This document shows, piece after piece, positions 21,381 through 30,657 of a stretch of 34,024 bases of DNA (positions are counted from its first letter, which is position 1; every line of letters begins with the position of its first letter). The notes under the pieces were generated by a model. That model was not told the DNA's origin and ran no database searches. It saw nothing but the letters and a program-made list of their open reading frames with translations. Made by a program: the position numbers and the translations under genes. The DNA comes from Lachnospiraceae bacterium (GTDB lineage Bacteria > Bacillota > Clostridia > Lachnospirales > Lachnospiraceae), in assembly GCA_017622795.1 (NCBI GenBank), contig JAGAQI010000032.1, positions 1-34,024 of the forward strand, in the 5' to 3' direction.

Positions 21381-24300
21381 TTATTCTTCTGTATCCTGTA
21401 CGATAAGTACTACAGGTGCCACCGTCAGATATTTGCCGGTGGTCTTTTCTTTCAACTTCAGTCGGATAATGGCCATCCCCGGTTTCTTTGCTGTTACTAC
21501 ACCCGTTTTTCCTACGGTTGCTACTTCTTCATCAGAAGAAATCCACTGATATTCATAGTTATTCTTCTTCCAGTTCTTTACGCCGTAAAAGTTCAGATCT
21601 ACCGGTTCACCCGGAGCCAGTTTACGTAAGATTTCCGCATCCTTGGCAGAAGTTCCGAGGAATACATCATAAACCGCTTCCGGTACACCTATCAACATTG
21701 GTGCTACGGAAATCTTCTCACCGGTGACCTTGTAAACCAGATCCAGACGGATAATCGCAATGCCCTCATCCAGCATGGTTACCACGCCGGCCTTGTCTAC
21801 CACTGCCACACTTTCGTCGGAGGAGGTCCACTTATAGATGTAATCATTCTTCTTCCAATTCTTAACGCCATAAAAGTTTAAGTCAATGGACATGCCCACT
21901 TCCAGGGTTTCCACCATGGAAGCTTCCTTCTTGGATGTACCAAGCAACACATCATACTGCTTTTCTGCCTCTTTATATTCCTTTGCCGCCTCTCCCGTTA
22001 CCCAGGTTTCTTCCGGATTATGGGTCGGAACCGGTGTAGAGGTTGGAACTGCTGTCGGTATAGGAGTCGGTACAGCCGTTGGAACAGGAGTTGGCGTTAC
22101 TACCGGATCACTCGGATAATAACCTCCGCCGGTGCTTCCGCCTCCTCCACCAGGGGTTATCGTCGGCATTGGTTCCAGCTTTGCGATTGCCTCTGTATAG
22201 CTATGACCGCAGTTGCCGCAGGTATAGGTTTCTTCGCCCTCCTCGTAAACGGTAGGCTGCTTTGTTACTTCGCTCGTGTAACTGTGGCTGCAGGTGCTTC
22301 TGGTAATGGTAACCACAACTGTTTCGTTTACGTAGTTGCCCTTATCGAGGCCGGTGTATACCGCGGTTGCAGTTACTTCTTCGCCTACGGTAAGAGACTT
22401 GGAAGCATCTTCCTCTGCCCATGCCCAGCCGTCCGGAAGGGTTACGGAACCGACGGTTTCGGTTTCATAGGAAACATCCATGATGCCGGGTGGCATATCC
22501 GGAGCATTTTCTACTTTGTTTATCACTAACGTTACCGGAATGCCGGTAACTTCCGCATACATAGTGTTAGTTGCACAAAATTTTGCAGTAAATTCGGTAT
22601 AGATACCTGCTTCCGGTACTGTTTCATCTGCATTTTCATCATCCCACGTAAAGTGACCGTCTACTACGGTACCGTTAAAGTTTGCCGTACCGGAAATTAA
22701 AATTTCGGAAAGGTGGTCCCCGTAGGTTCCGATGGCGGTTACCTCAGAAATAACCGGTGTAGCATGTAGTGTCGTAGCTACAACATAAACCGGACCAAAC
22801 GCAAAATATTCGCCTTCCTTTGCCTCAATCTTTACATATAACAGATAATTGGCATTTGGCTGTAATCCGGTAAATTCGTTGCTTGTCTGCCAGATAATCT
22901 CTTCTTCTGCTGCTTCGATCAGACCCACACCGTATCTTGTGGTTCCTGCATAGATTTCATCCTCAGGTACCATTACGATGGAAGTAGCCGTAACACTTTC
23001 TACATTACAAGCCACAACCGGTCTGGTCGGAATCCGTATTTCCTCACACGCACTTGCCGGTGTAAATACGCCGCCGGTAAGGCTTCCCTTGGTTCTGAAC
23101 CACAGGCAGGCTCCCGGCTCTGCGGTAAGTGGTCCGGTGACTGCATTCCAGACAACATTCATGGTGATATCCGTGCTGTATTCCACATTTTCAGCAGAAG
23201 TTCCAATCGTTTCCTTGATGAAATCAATTACCGGCACCGCTGCTGTATCCATAATTGGGCGATTCTCTGTATTAGAATAAACCAGCTCATATGCCGTTGC
23301 TATCACGGCTACACTTTCTGCCGGCATAACAAAGGTGTATTTCAATACATTATCCGGAATATCAGCTCCCGTTACCGAAGTTACAGGAACTTCTGTACCG
23401 GATGCTCCCTGTACCGAAAGCTCTAATTGATAATCATCTACATAAGCCGCATCCACGTTCCAGGTTACCGTTATTTCATCCCCTGCATCGGCAGAAGATG
23501 CGCTGACGGTAAGACCCTCGCCGTCTACGGTAATCGCTGAATTTATATTTTCTACATTCAATGTTACCTGAGTAGTCACGGAATTGTAATTAACCGCATC
23601 TGCCGGTGTAAATGTAACCGTGTACTTTGTAACGCCGCCATCTGCTACCGTAGGTATTACATCGGCAATTTCGCTGTTCCAGGAAAAGCTTCCGTCGACG
23701 GCTGCAGTATTATTATCGCTGTGTTGAGCTTTGCCTCCTGTTAAAGTCGAAGCACTCACAGGCTGGCCGTATGTAATACCGCCGGCGGTCGGGTTCTCAA
23801 TAATATAAGGAGTAGCCTTTGCGATGGTGTAATCTATGCTTGCTGTCTTTTCGTTATAAGTAATCTTTGCGGTGTAGGTGCCTGCGTTTACAGGTGCAGC
23901 ACCAAGTAAAATGCCGCCTTCATAGTACGCCACGGTAAGCTCTGCATTTGCAAGGGTACCGGTCTTTGTTACGGTTACCTCTTTCGCAGTTCCGTCATAG
24001 GTTGCATTCTGCGCGGTGACAGTGACGGTGCCAAAGGTAGTCTCACAGATTTCACAGGTTTCTTTAATTACATTTCCTGATGCAGAGTAAACTTTTACAC
24101 CGCTATGGTCACATCCAACTGTTACAGTACCGGTTATAGAAGTAGCATCATCAGCTACCGTAAGAAGGTTGCCGTTTGCATCATAGAAGCCTGCACCGGT
24201 AGCAAGAATAGCATTCAGGGTGTTGCTCGCTTTGCCCGTTACCGTAATGCCATCCGGGAAGGTTGCTCCCTTGCCGTTTTCGTCAATGCCAAGGAATCTA

Positions 24301-26363
24301 AGTCCGTCGGTATATGTAAAAATACTGCCCGTGAAGCTGCCGCCGGTAATAGATGCCGCTTCTACATCACCAGCAATTGACAGCGCATATTCCCCGCCTG
24401 CAATCGTACCATCCTTGATAGTAACAGCACCTGTTTTGGCATATATGCCGCATCCGCCAGTACCGTTATCCGATATTTCACCACCATTCACGGTAAGAGA
24501 AGGATTATTCGCTCCCTGAGAATAAATACCGGATGCCACAGCTTTCGTTGATGTTGTAGATGCATAAATTTTTCCACCGTTAACGGTTACCTTTCCATTG
24601 GTATTCCAAACACCATGGGCATCGGCTGTACCTTCCACTTTTATTGTGCCGCTGTTGATGAAAAGTGTTCCGCAATAATTTATGATAGAGCATTTTCCGT
24701 GTGCAACTGTTCCTACTTTGGTAACAGCACCGGTGCCCTCGGTGCTCTGCGCCGAACTATCCATAATTGTTACTACAGCGCCACAGGGTTCATTATAATC
24801 TGTACCAATTTGAATGGTTGCATATGCATCCGAATTGCTGAGTGTAAAACCGTTTAAGTCTATTTTCATCACGCCTGCATCGATCAGTACTCCATATGCC
24901 TTATCATCTGGATAATTCAGATCAGGCGCCACGCCCGGCAAATCAAGGTTCGCCATCAGCTTAATGGTAGCAGGATTATTGGTTGTTCCGCTTATCTCCG
25001 CCGCATCGATGGCTGCCTGTAACTCTGCAAAGTATGTAGTGCCCGCACCGGTAGTAACGGAGGCTACTGCCAAAAAGTTACCACAGCCATTGGAACACTT
25101 ACCGGTAGCCGGGTCCATTGCGCCATGGTTATTCGCATCCAACTCGCCGTATGCGCTGCCGCAGATTTCACATATCTTACCGCTCACACAGGTTGCCGTG
25201 CCGCCGGTATGACCGGCACATCCGACTGTTACAGTTTCATTTATAGAAGTAGCACTATCAGCTACCGTAAGAAGGTTGCCGCTTGCATCATAGAAGCCTG
25301 CACCGGTAGCGAGAATAGCATTCAGGGTGTTGTTTTCCACCGTAATACCATCCGGGAAGGTTGCTCCCTTGCCGTTATTCTTATCAACACCTAATCCTTT
25401 GGTTTCACCGGAAAGTGTGCAAATATCAGCCTTACCACCATTAAAGCTTCCACCGGTGATAGAAAGTTTTACATCAGAGTCTATCAGCAACGCGCGGTCA
25501 TTAGAGGTGATAGTACCGCCGGTAATCGTGCAGAGTCCATCATTAATGTCTATACCATTACTATTGGATCCTTCCGCTGATATCGTACCACCCTTCATGA
25601 TGACAGCTGCGTTACTTCCGAAGGATATAACTGCACTTAGACTATCATCCTGCGCTTTTTTTGATGCAGAAATATTTCCATCATTGATAATCACTGTTCC
25701 CTCAGTATTCCAAATGCCGCATGCATACGCAACTCCTTCTGCTATTATTGCACCTTTGTTAACAATCAGCCATCCTCCTAAGTTATTGATGGCATAAGAT
25801 TCCTGAGAAATATCTCCATTTACATTACTGATAACACCGGTTCCGGCATTGGAACTGTCAGTAATGGTTACCCTAGCATTACTGATTTGGCCCCATTCAG
25901 CACCTATTTGTAAAGTATAATATCCATCAGCTCCGTTAAGTGTATAACCATTCAAATCAATGATTATTACACCTCCCGTCACTAATACTCCATATTTATA
26001 ATCACCATCATCCACCCCCGGCAAATCAAGGTTCGCCATCAGCTTAATAATAGCAGGATTTTGGGTTGTTCCGCTTACCTCCGCCGCATCAATGGCTGCC
26101 TGCATTGCGCCTGCAGTATATACTTCATATGTGTTGGTTTCGGCGTTATAACTGTAGCCACATGTCTCATCATGCACATGCCCGCAAGACCAACTCAGAG
26201 CCCCCGAAGTGGCACTTTGTGTATATCCTCCGTTACAGATTGCACAGGTGTGGTTGCATGCCTGTTCTGATTCTGTTGCAAATATTTCCCCCGGCGCACC
26301 GATTCCTGCACCAATCAATAACGCCACCAAAGCAACGCCAAATAGTTCTTTCCATTTCTTCAT
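21381..26363 (-). CDS. Large secreted multidomain protein (beta-helix-like modules, Pro/Thr linker, Ig-like C-terminus)
   Basis: The 1660-residue protein has a signal peptide (MKKWKELFGVALVALLIGAG, likely cut after IFA near residue 29). A Cys/His-rich piece with paired CxxC motifs follows. Then come two tandem modules, about 1.1 kb apart at DNA level, that share AAIDAAE, IKLMANLDLPG, IDLNG and NAILATGAGFYDA and probably form parallel beta-helices. Next are a MBG-like segment (NATYDGTAKEVTV), further beta domains, a CxxCxH motif, a Gly-rich and Pro/Thr linker, and two Big2-like repeats each containing FYGVKNWKKN. No LPxTG or SLH anchor is seen, so attachment is unknown. ATG 26363 is chosen because AGGAGG lies seven bases before it; two in-frame upstream ATGs lack good spacing. 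The role is perhaps adhesion or matrix. Confidence 0.85.
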   Translation of the reverse strand: MKKWKELFGVALVALLIGAGIGAPGEIFATESEQACNHTCAICNGGYTQSATSGALSWSCGHVHDETCGYSYNAETNTYEVYTAGAMQAAIDAAEVSGTTQNPAIIKLMANLDLPGVDDGDYKYGVLVTGGVIIIDLNGYTLNGADGYYTLQIGAEWGQISNARVTITDSSNAGTGVISNVNGDISQESYAINNLGGWLIVNKGAIIAEGVAYACGIWNTEGTVIINDGNISASKKAQDDSLSAVISFGSNAAVIMKGGTISAEGSNSNGIDINDGLCTITGGTITSNDRALLIDSDVKLSITGGSFNGGKADICTLSGETKGLGVDKNNGKGATFPDGITVENNTLNAILATGAGFYDASGNLLTVADSATSINETVTVGCAGHTGGTATCVSGKICEICGSAYGELDANNHGAMDPATGKCSNGCGNFLAVASVTTGAGTTYFAELQAAIDAAEISGTTNNPATIKLMANLDLPGVAPDLNYPDDKAYGVLIDAGVMKIDLNGFTLSNSDAYATIQIGTDYNEPCGAVVTIMDSSAQSTEGTGAVTKVGTVAHGKCSIINYCGTLFINSGTIKVEGTADAHGVWNTNGKVTVNGGKIYASTTSTKAVASGIYSQGANNPSLTVNGGEISDNGTGGCGIYAKTGAVTIKDGTIAGGEYALSIAGDVEAASITGGSFTGSIFTYTDGLRFLGIDENGKGATFPDGITVTGKASNTLNAILATGAGFYDANGNLLTVADDATSITGTVTVGCDHSGVKVYSASGNVIKETCEICETTFGTVTVTAQNATYDGTAKEVTVTKTGTLANAELTVAYYEGGILLGAAPVNAGTYTAKITYNEKTASIDYTIAKATPYIIENPTAGGITYGQPVSASTLTGGKAQHSDNNTAAVDGSFSWNSEIADVIPTVADGGVTKYTVTFTPADAVNYNSVTTQVTLNVENINSAITVDGEGLTVSASSADAGDEITVTWNVDAAYVDDYQLELSVQGASGTEVPVTSVTGADIPDNVLKYTFVMPAESVAVIATAYELVYSNTENRPIMDTAAVPVIDFIKETIGTSAENVEYSTDITMNVVWNAVTGPLTAEPGACLWFRTKGSLTGGVFTPASACEEIRIPTRPVVACNVESVTATSIVMVPEDEIYAGTTRYGVGLIEAAEEEIIWQTSNEFTGLQPNANYLLYVKIEAKEGEYFAFGPVYVVATTLHATPVISEVTAIGTYGDHLSEILISGTANFNGTVVDGHFTWDDENADETVPEAGIYTEFTAKFCATNTMYAEVTGIPVTLVINKVENAPDMPPGIMDVSYETETVGSVTLPDGWAWAEEDASKSLTVGEEVTATAVYTGLDKGNYVNETVVVTITRSTCSHSYTSEVTKQPTVYEEGEETYTCGNCGHSYTEAIAKLEPMPTITPGGGGGSTGGGYYPSDPVVTPTPVPTAVPTPIPTAVPTSTPVPTHNPEETWVTGEAAKEYKEAEKQYDVLLGTSKKEASMVETLEVGMSIDLNFYGVKNWKKNDYIYKWTSSDESVAVVDKAGVVTMLDEGIAIIRLDLVYKVTGEKISVAPMLIGVPEAVYDVFLGTSAKDAEILRKLAPGEPVDLNFYGVKNWKKNNYEYQWISSDEEVATVGKTGVVTAKKPGMAIIRLKLKEKTTGKYLTVAPVVLIVQDTEE

Positions 26364-26436
26364 AGCCATTCCTCCTATCAACAGTTCTCTGATATATTCT
26401 TTTCCATATAATTGCCCGAAGCACTCCAAAAAGCAC

Positions 26437-26541
26437 AAAAAACGCCTCAGGTAGCACCTTGCGGCGCTATCTAAATGCGTTTATTCTAAAAGTTTTATTG
26501 TTTTAGCCACTTTGAATCACATCTCCTTTTTGTTTCAAAGT
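26437..26541 (-). promoter_or_regulatory. Attenuator-like leader of the surface-protein gene
   Basis: The minus-strand leader holds three hairpins. The first is ACTTTGAA/TTCAAAGT (26541-26534 with 26516-26509), with AAAGGAG in its loop. The second is CTAAAA/TTTTAG. The third is a long stem from ACGC (26480-26477) to GCGT (26445-26442), with UUUAG/CUGAG pairing and UAGCGCC/GGUGCUA closed by a GCAA tetraloop, followed by six T. This is an intrinsic terminator about 75 bases before the start codon. A nine-codon frame from GTG 26510 (MAKTIKLLE, stop at 26481) ends just before the terminator stem, but its spacing from AAAGGAG is long (12). The whole looks like a conditional terminator. Confidence 0.6.
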
Positions 26542-26554
26542 ATTTTGCTGATTA

Positions 26555-26560
26555 ATTATA
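26555..26560 (-). promoter_or_regulatory. Surface-protein promoter (-10)
   Basis: Minus strand TGATATAAT, a perfect TATAAT (26560-26555) with a TG extension; the -35 is poor. Transcription would start near 26548, giving a leader of about 185 bases that contains the hairpins. Confidence 0.6.
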
Positions 26561-26608
26561 TCACATTATGCCTGCAAAATAAAGAAAAAAAGTAGGAGAA
26601 AGTCAAAA

Positions 26609-26638
26609 AAGACCACATCCGCATCGGGATGTGGTCTT
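26609..26638 (-). terminator. Terminator of the DJ-1 gene
   Basis: AAGACCACATCC (26609-26620) pairs perfectly with GGATGTGGTCTT (26627-26638) around six bases; on the minus strand six T follow. It starts eight bases after the DJ-1 stop. Confidence 0.9.
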
Positions 26639-26645
26639 GCTGCTT

Positions 26646-27194
26646 TTACTTATACTGTACTGCCTTCGCAATATTCTCCGCTGTTTCCGCATTCACCAAA
26701 AGGGTAATCAGCTCCAGGGAAAAATCAATGGCGGTGCCAAGGCCCTTGGAAGTAATGAACTGTCCGTCGGTTACCACGCCTTCATTAGTGACGATGGCAC
26801 CTTTCAGTTCCTCTTCAAAGCCCGGATAGCAGATGGCCTTCTTGCCTTCCAGCATGCCGTTCCATCCGTATACGGAAGGAGCCGCACAAATGGCAGCCAG
26901 ATACTTTCCGGCATCCTTATAAGCAAACAGCACCTTGCGGAGTGCCTCGTGATTCTTTAAATGGGTAGTGCCCGGCATACCGCCAGGTAAAACAATCATA
27001 TCCCCGTCCATGTAGTCGGATTCTCCGTATAATTCATCTGCTTCCACGCCGATTTTGTGGGAAGTCATTACCTGCTTTTTCTCCATAACGGAAACCGTAA
27101 CCACATTTACCTTGGCACGGCGTAATAAGTCGATGACAGTGAGTGCTTCTACTTCCTCTGTTCCGTCTGCCATAAATACATATACTTTGCTCAT
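26646..27194 (-). CDS. DJ-1/PfpI family protein
   Basis: A 182-residue cytosolic protein of the DJ-1 branch (DJ-1/ThiJ/PfpI). It shows the nucleophile-elbow cysteine Cys103 in AAICAAPSV and a conserved acidic site near Glu13-Glu16 (ADGTEEVEA). Members act as glyoxalase-like or protein-repair enzymes or redox sensors; the exact activity cannot be read here. GAGGAGG precedes the ATG. It follows the AAA/DUF4143 gene by 21 bp and is probably co-transcribed with it. Confidence 0.92.
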   Translation of the reverse strand: MSKVYVFMADGTEEVEALTVIDLLRRAKVNVVTVSVMEKKQVMTSHKIGVEADELYGESDYMDGDMIVLPGGMPGTTHLKNHEALRKVLFAYKDAGKYLAAICAAPSVYGWNGMLEGKKAICYPGFEEELKGAIVTNEGVVTDGQFITSKGLGTAIDFSLELITLLVNAETAENIAKAVQYK

Positions 27195-27215
27195 ACTATA
27201 ATCCTCCTCGTTCTT

Positions 27216-28568
27216 TTACTGTAAAACCGACAAATCCAGTTTATAAATTGGATGTTCCAGTTCCTTTTCTTTTTGTAAAAACATCAGCATATAAACCGGA
27301 TAATATCTCACCTTATCTTTCCTTCTTACATTTCCGTTATGAAATACATATGCTTTGGAAACATTGTAGGTTTCGTTTTCCAGCACATTGCTCAGTGCCG
27401 CATGCTTTGTATAATCTTTTCCGGACTTAATTTCCAACGGAAGGACTTCGCCCTCCTGCTCAATCAGAAAATCCAATTCTCCCTGCTTTTTACTGTTAAA
27501 ATAGTATAAGTCGAAACCATGGGCTTTTAATTCCTGTGCCGCCACATTTTCGTAGATAGCACCGAAGTTAATATCCTTTTCCTTATTCAACACCTTAATC
27601 TGGATATTGTCCATATACATGGCAGCCAAAAGCCCCACATCGGACAAAAACAGTTTAAACAAATTAGTTGCTTTTGATAATAGCAGAGGACTCCTTGGCT
27701 CTTCTACACAAAACACAGGAAGAGCCACACCGGCATCCTTTAACCAGACAAAGCTGTTACTGTATCTGGAAAACTTAAAATTCTCATTGAGGTTTTTCAT
27801 AATAAACCTCTTGTTTTTATTGTTTAACTCGCTTGGAATCAGGTTGAAAATATCCTCCAGATATAATTTGTTTTCCGGGTCGTATTTTCCGATATCCTTT
27901 TTATAGGCCTCCAGAATACTTTTCTGTTCGCGAATTACTTCCTGCAGGTTGTTAGTTTTCAGATATTTACTCACTACCGCAGGCATTCCTCCCACAATCA
28001 GATATAACCGGAACAGCTCCATCATTTTTTCATGAATCAGGAAATCTACTTCCTTTACTTCTTCAAAGGAGGTTTTTAATGCGGTTAACACCCGTTCGGA
28101 AACACCATTTGCCACCGCAAATTCTTCGAAATCCAACGGATACATTTCCACCGTATCCATATATCCCACCGGAACCGAACGGACATCCTTTAAATCCACT
28201 CCCAAAAGAGACCCGCTGAGCACATATTGATAACTGCCCTCTTCTACCAAGAACTTTATGGCGGTTACAATTTCTTTACACTCCTGAACCTCATCCAGAA
28301 ACACAAGCGTTTCCCCCGGAACAAGCGGTTCCTCTGCAAACATAGACAAGCGTAACAGCAGTTCTTCCCTGCTTCCTGCATTTTCAAATAAAGAACGGGC
28401 CATTTTATTTTCCAAAAAGTTTATTTCCACAAAGACAGGATACCGTTTGCCAAATTCTCTAATACTAAAGGTTTTGCCAATTTGTCGTGCTCCGGTAATC
28501 AGTAACGCTTTTTTTTCCTTTTTATCATAAAAATCATCTAATACTTTTTCGATTTTTCTTGCTATCAT
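27216..28568 (-). CDS. AAA ATPase with C-terminal DUF4143 domain
   Basis: The 450-residue protein starts MIARKIEKVLDDFYDKK, with Walker A GARQIGKT (26-33) and Walker B LVFLDEV (87-93) of the AAA_14 type. It ends with a DUF4143 region in which ELDFLIEQEGEVLPLEIKSG carries the E/D-xK pattern of a PD-(D/E)xK-like fold. Such proteins are very common in gut anaerobes; the role is unknown, and nucleic-acid or toxin-antitoxin related work has been suggested for the group. ATG 28568 has GGAGG seven bases before it; an in-frame GTG at 28577 overlaps that site. The promoter is preceded by a 33-bp repeat array. Confidence 0.9.
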   Translation of the reverse strand: MIARKIEKVLDDFYDKKEKKALLITGARQIGKTFSIREFGKRYPVFVEINFLENKMARSLFENAGSREELLLRLSMFAEEPLVPGETLVFLDEVQECKEIVTAIKFLVEEGSYQYVLSGSLLGVDLKDVRSVPVGYMDTVEMYPLDFEEFAVANGVSERVLTALKTSFEEVKEVDFLIHEKMMELFRLYLIVGGMPAVVSKYLKTNNLQEVIREQKSILEAYKKDIGKYDPENKLYLEDIFNLIPSELNNKNKRFIMKNLNENFKFSRYSNSFVWLKDAGVALPVFCVEEPRSPLLLSKATNLFKLFLSDVGLLAAMYMDNIQIKVLNKEKDINFGAIYENVAAQELKAHGFDLYYFNSKKQGELDFLIEQEGEVLPLEIKSGKDYTKHAALSNVLENETYNVSKAYVFHNGNVRRKDKVRYYPVYMLMFLQKEKELEHPIYKLDLSVLQ

Positions 28569-28594
28569 ACCGCACACCTCCGTTCCTTATCCTT

Positions 28595-28623
28595 AGTATG
28601 CCACAAAAAGCCTTTATTTACAA
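28595..28623 (-). promoter_or_regulatory. Promoter of the AAA/DUF4143 gene
   Basis: Minus strand TTGTAA (28623-28618), a 17-bp spacer and CATACT (28600-28595), 27 bp before the start codon. The first unit of the repeat array begins four bases upstream of the -35. Confidence 0.6.
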
Positions 28624-28626
28624 GCC

Positions 28627-28725
28627 TTTTGTCCGTTTTTCCATAACTTTTTCCAATGTTTTTGTCCGTTTTTCCATACTATTTAGCAACCTTTTTGTCC
28701 GCTTTTCCATAATTTTATCAAAAAA
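28627..28725. repeat. Three iteron-like repeats, 33-bp period
   Basis: The 19-bp core TTTTGTCCGTTTTTCCATA occurs at 28627-28645 and 28660-28678, and with one change (T to C at position 11) at 28693-28711. The starts are spaced exactly 33 bp apart, with 14-bp spacers that differ. Three turns of the helix per unit puts all cores on about the same face. On the minus strand the array reads open as three units beginning MEKRTK (ATG 28710 to TAA 28618), but no ribosome site stands before it. The third unit overlaps the T-run of the exporter terminator. Confidence 0.75.
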
Positions 28726-28728
28726 AGA

Positions 28729-28751
28729 GGCGGAGTCCTTACTACTCCGCC
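28729..28751 (-). terminator. Terminator of the ABC exporter operon
   Basis: GGCGGAGT (28729-28736) pairs with ACTCCGCC (28744-28751) around seven bases; on the minus strand TCTTTTTTT follows. It starts 16 bases after the stop of the second ABC subunit. Confidence 0.92.
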
Positions 28752-28767
28752 CTGAAAATCATTATAT

Positions 28768-30657
28768 TTAGTCTAATTCCTTCAAGCCCGTATACAGTTC
28801 ATAATATCTGCCGCCAAGCTCTAACAGCTCGTCGTGGGTACCACGCTCGATTACCTCACCCTGCTCCAGTACCATAATGGCATTGGCATTACGTACCGTG
28901 GATAAACGGTGGGCAATGACGAAGGTGGTACGGTTCTTCATAAGACGGTCCATACCGTGCTCGATATGACGCTCGGTTCTGGTATCGACAGAGCTGGTTG
29001 CCTCATCCAAAACAAGAATCGGTGCCTTAGAAATGGCTGCTCTGGCAATGTTAAGCAGCTGACGCTGACCCTGGCTAAGGTTGGCACCGTCGCCTTCCAA
29101 CATCGTATCGTAGCCGTGCTCCAAACGCATAATGAAGGAATGGGCGCTGGCAACCTTAGCTGCTGCTTCTACTTCTTCGTCTGTAGCATCCAGACGGCCG
29201 TAACGGATATTTTCTCTTACCGTTCCGGTAAACAGGTGGGTATCCTGCAGAACCATCGCAATATTCTTACGCAGGAAGTCTCTCTTGTAATTCCGGATAT
29301 CCACGCCGTCGATGGTAATTTCACCGGACCAGATATCATAGAAACGGTTCAGCAAATTGGTGATGGTTGTTTTTCCCGCACCGGTGGAACCAACAAAGGC
29401 AATCTTCTGTCCCGGCTTTGCATACAGGGAAATGTTCTTTAAAATGGTCTTCTCCGGATTGTAGCCAAAGGTTACATCCTTTAATACCACGTTGCCGGTA
29501 ACCGCGACCGGTTCTGCAGCATTCACAGCATCAGGAAGCTCCGGCTCCTGATCCATAATACCGAATACACGCTCTGCGCCTGCAAGGGCAGAGAATACGG
29601 TGTGCATCTGCATGGATACTTCGTTAATTGGTCTGGAAAACTGCTTGGCGTAGTTTACAAAAATGGTAAGACCACCGATGTCAAACTTTCCGATGGCACA
29701 AAGAATACCGCCGGTCAAAGCAGTAATCGCATAGCTTATCTGGCTTAAATTACCCATCACAGGTCCCATTAAGCCACCCACAAAGGATGCTCTGATTTGT
29801 TTATTTCTTAAATCTTCATTTAATTTATTAAATTCATTTACCGTGGTTTCTTCGTGACAGAATACCTTAATCACCTTCTGTCCGGTTACGGCTTCCTCTA
29901 CATAACCGTTTACTGCACCGATGGCCGCCTGCTGCTCGGAATAGAAATTCCGGCTACGCTTGGCAATCATCATACCCGCACTGGAAAGAAGGGGCATGGT
30001 AACAATGGTTACAATTGCCAGAATCCAGTTGGTGTAGAACATAAGCACCAGAGTTCCAACCAAAGTAATTACAGCGGAAATAATCGACGGAATGGTATTG
30101 TTTAACATTTCGCCCACCGCATCCAAGTCGTTGGTAAAGCGGCTCATTAAGTCTCCGTGATTGTTGGTATCAAAGAAACGGATTGGCAGCTCCTGCATCT
30201 TTGTAAAGAGGTCATTACGCATATTGCGGATAGCTCTCTGGGAAATGCTTACCATAATGCGGGACTGGGCGTAGGAACATACCACGCTGAACAAATACAC
30301 CGTCATCATTAAAAGCAGACCCTTTAACAGGGCTGAAATACCGTTTGCCAGAATCTCCGCCTGGGCAGAAGAAGACGTAGCCGTAATATATGCCGCTGCA
30401 TCATCCCCCAGGTTATTGATAATCGGACGCAGGAGATATGAGCCCGCCAAGCTGCAGGCAGTATTCGTCAATACACACACCAGTACAATCACCAGCATCG
30501 GTACATCTTGCTTAATGTAACTAAAAATCCGTTTCACGGCAGCCTTGGCATTCTTTGGCTTTCCGCCCGGACCTTTCATGCCTCTAGGGCCGTGTCCCGG
30601 TCCACCCGGTCTTCCCGGGCCCATCGGTGGTCTGTTATTGTTCTTTACGTCAGCCAT
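28768..30657 (-). CDS. ABC exporter subunit with canonical ATPase site
   Basis: A half-size ABC exporter of 630 residues. A Gly/Pro/Arg-rich N-terminal tail (1-42) is followed by six membrane segments and an ATPase domain with Walker A GSTGAGKTT near residue 426, signature LSQGQ near 527 and Walker B ILVLDEAT near 547 with the catalytic Glu. The start at ATG 30657 overlaps the stop of the partner gene (TAATG) and has GGAGGTGG upstream; an upstream in-frame start would lie inside the partner. It pairs with the 30657-32390 product as a heterodimer of the multidrug or lipid export type. Substrate unknown. Confidence 0.93.
   Translation of the reverse strand: MADVKNNNRPPMGPGRPGGPGHGPRGMKGPGGKPKNAKAAVKRIFSYIKQDVPMLVIVLVCVLTNTACSLAGSYLLRPIINNLGDDAAAYITATSSSAQAEILANGISALLKGLLLMMTVYLFSVVCSYAQSRIMVSISQRAIRNMRNDLFTKMQELPIRFFDTNNHGDLMSRFTNDLDAVGEMLNNTIPSIISAVITLVGTLVLMFYTNWILAIVTIVTMPLLSSAGMMIAKRSRNFYSEQQAAIGAVNGYVEEAVTGQKVIKVFCHEETTVNEFNKLNEDLRNKQIRASFVGGLMGPVMGNLSQISYAITALTGGILCAIGKFDIGGLTIFVNYAKQFSRPINEVSMQMHTVFSALAGAERVFGIMDQEPELPDAVNAAEPVAVTGNVVLKDVTFGYNPEKTILKNISLYAKPGQKIAFVGSTGAGKTTITNLLNRFYDIWSGEITIDGVDIRNYKRDFLRKNIAMVLQDTHLFTGTVRENIRYGRLDATDEEVEAAAKVASAHSFIMRLEHGYDTMLEGDGANLSQGQRQLLNIARAAISKAPILVLDEATSSVDTRTERHIEHGMDRLMKNRTTFVIAHRLSTVRNANAIMVLEQGEVIERGTHDELLELGGRYYELYTGLKELD

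Noticed and set aside
28618-28710. 30-residue repeat peptide (MEKRTK units) on the minus strand
   Set aside because: There is no ribosome site before the ATG, and the frame overlaps the -35 of the ATPase promoter; an operator array is more likely.
28627-28725. CRISPR array
   Set aside because: There are only three units, the spacers are short (14 bp) and AT-rich, and no cas genes are nearby; iteron-like spacing fits better.
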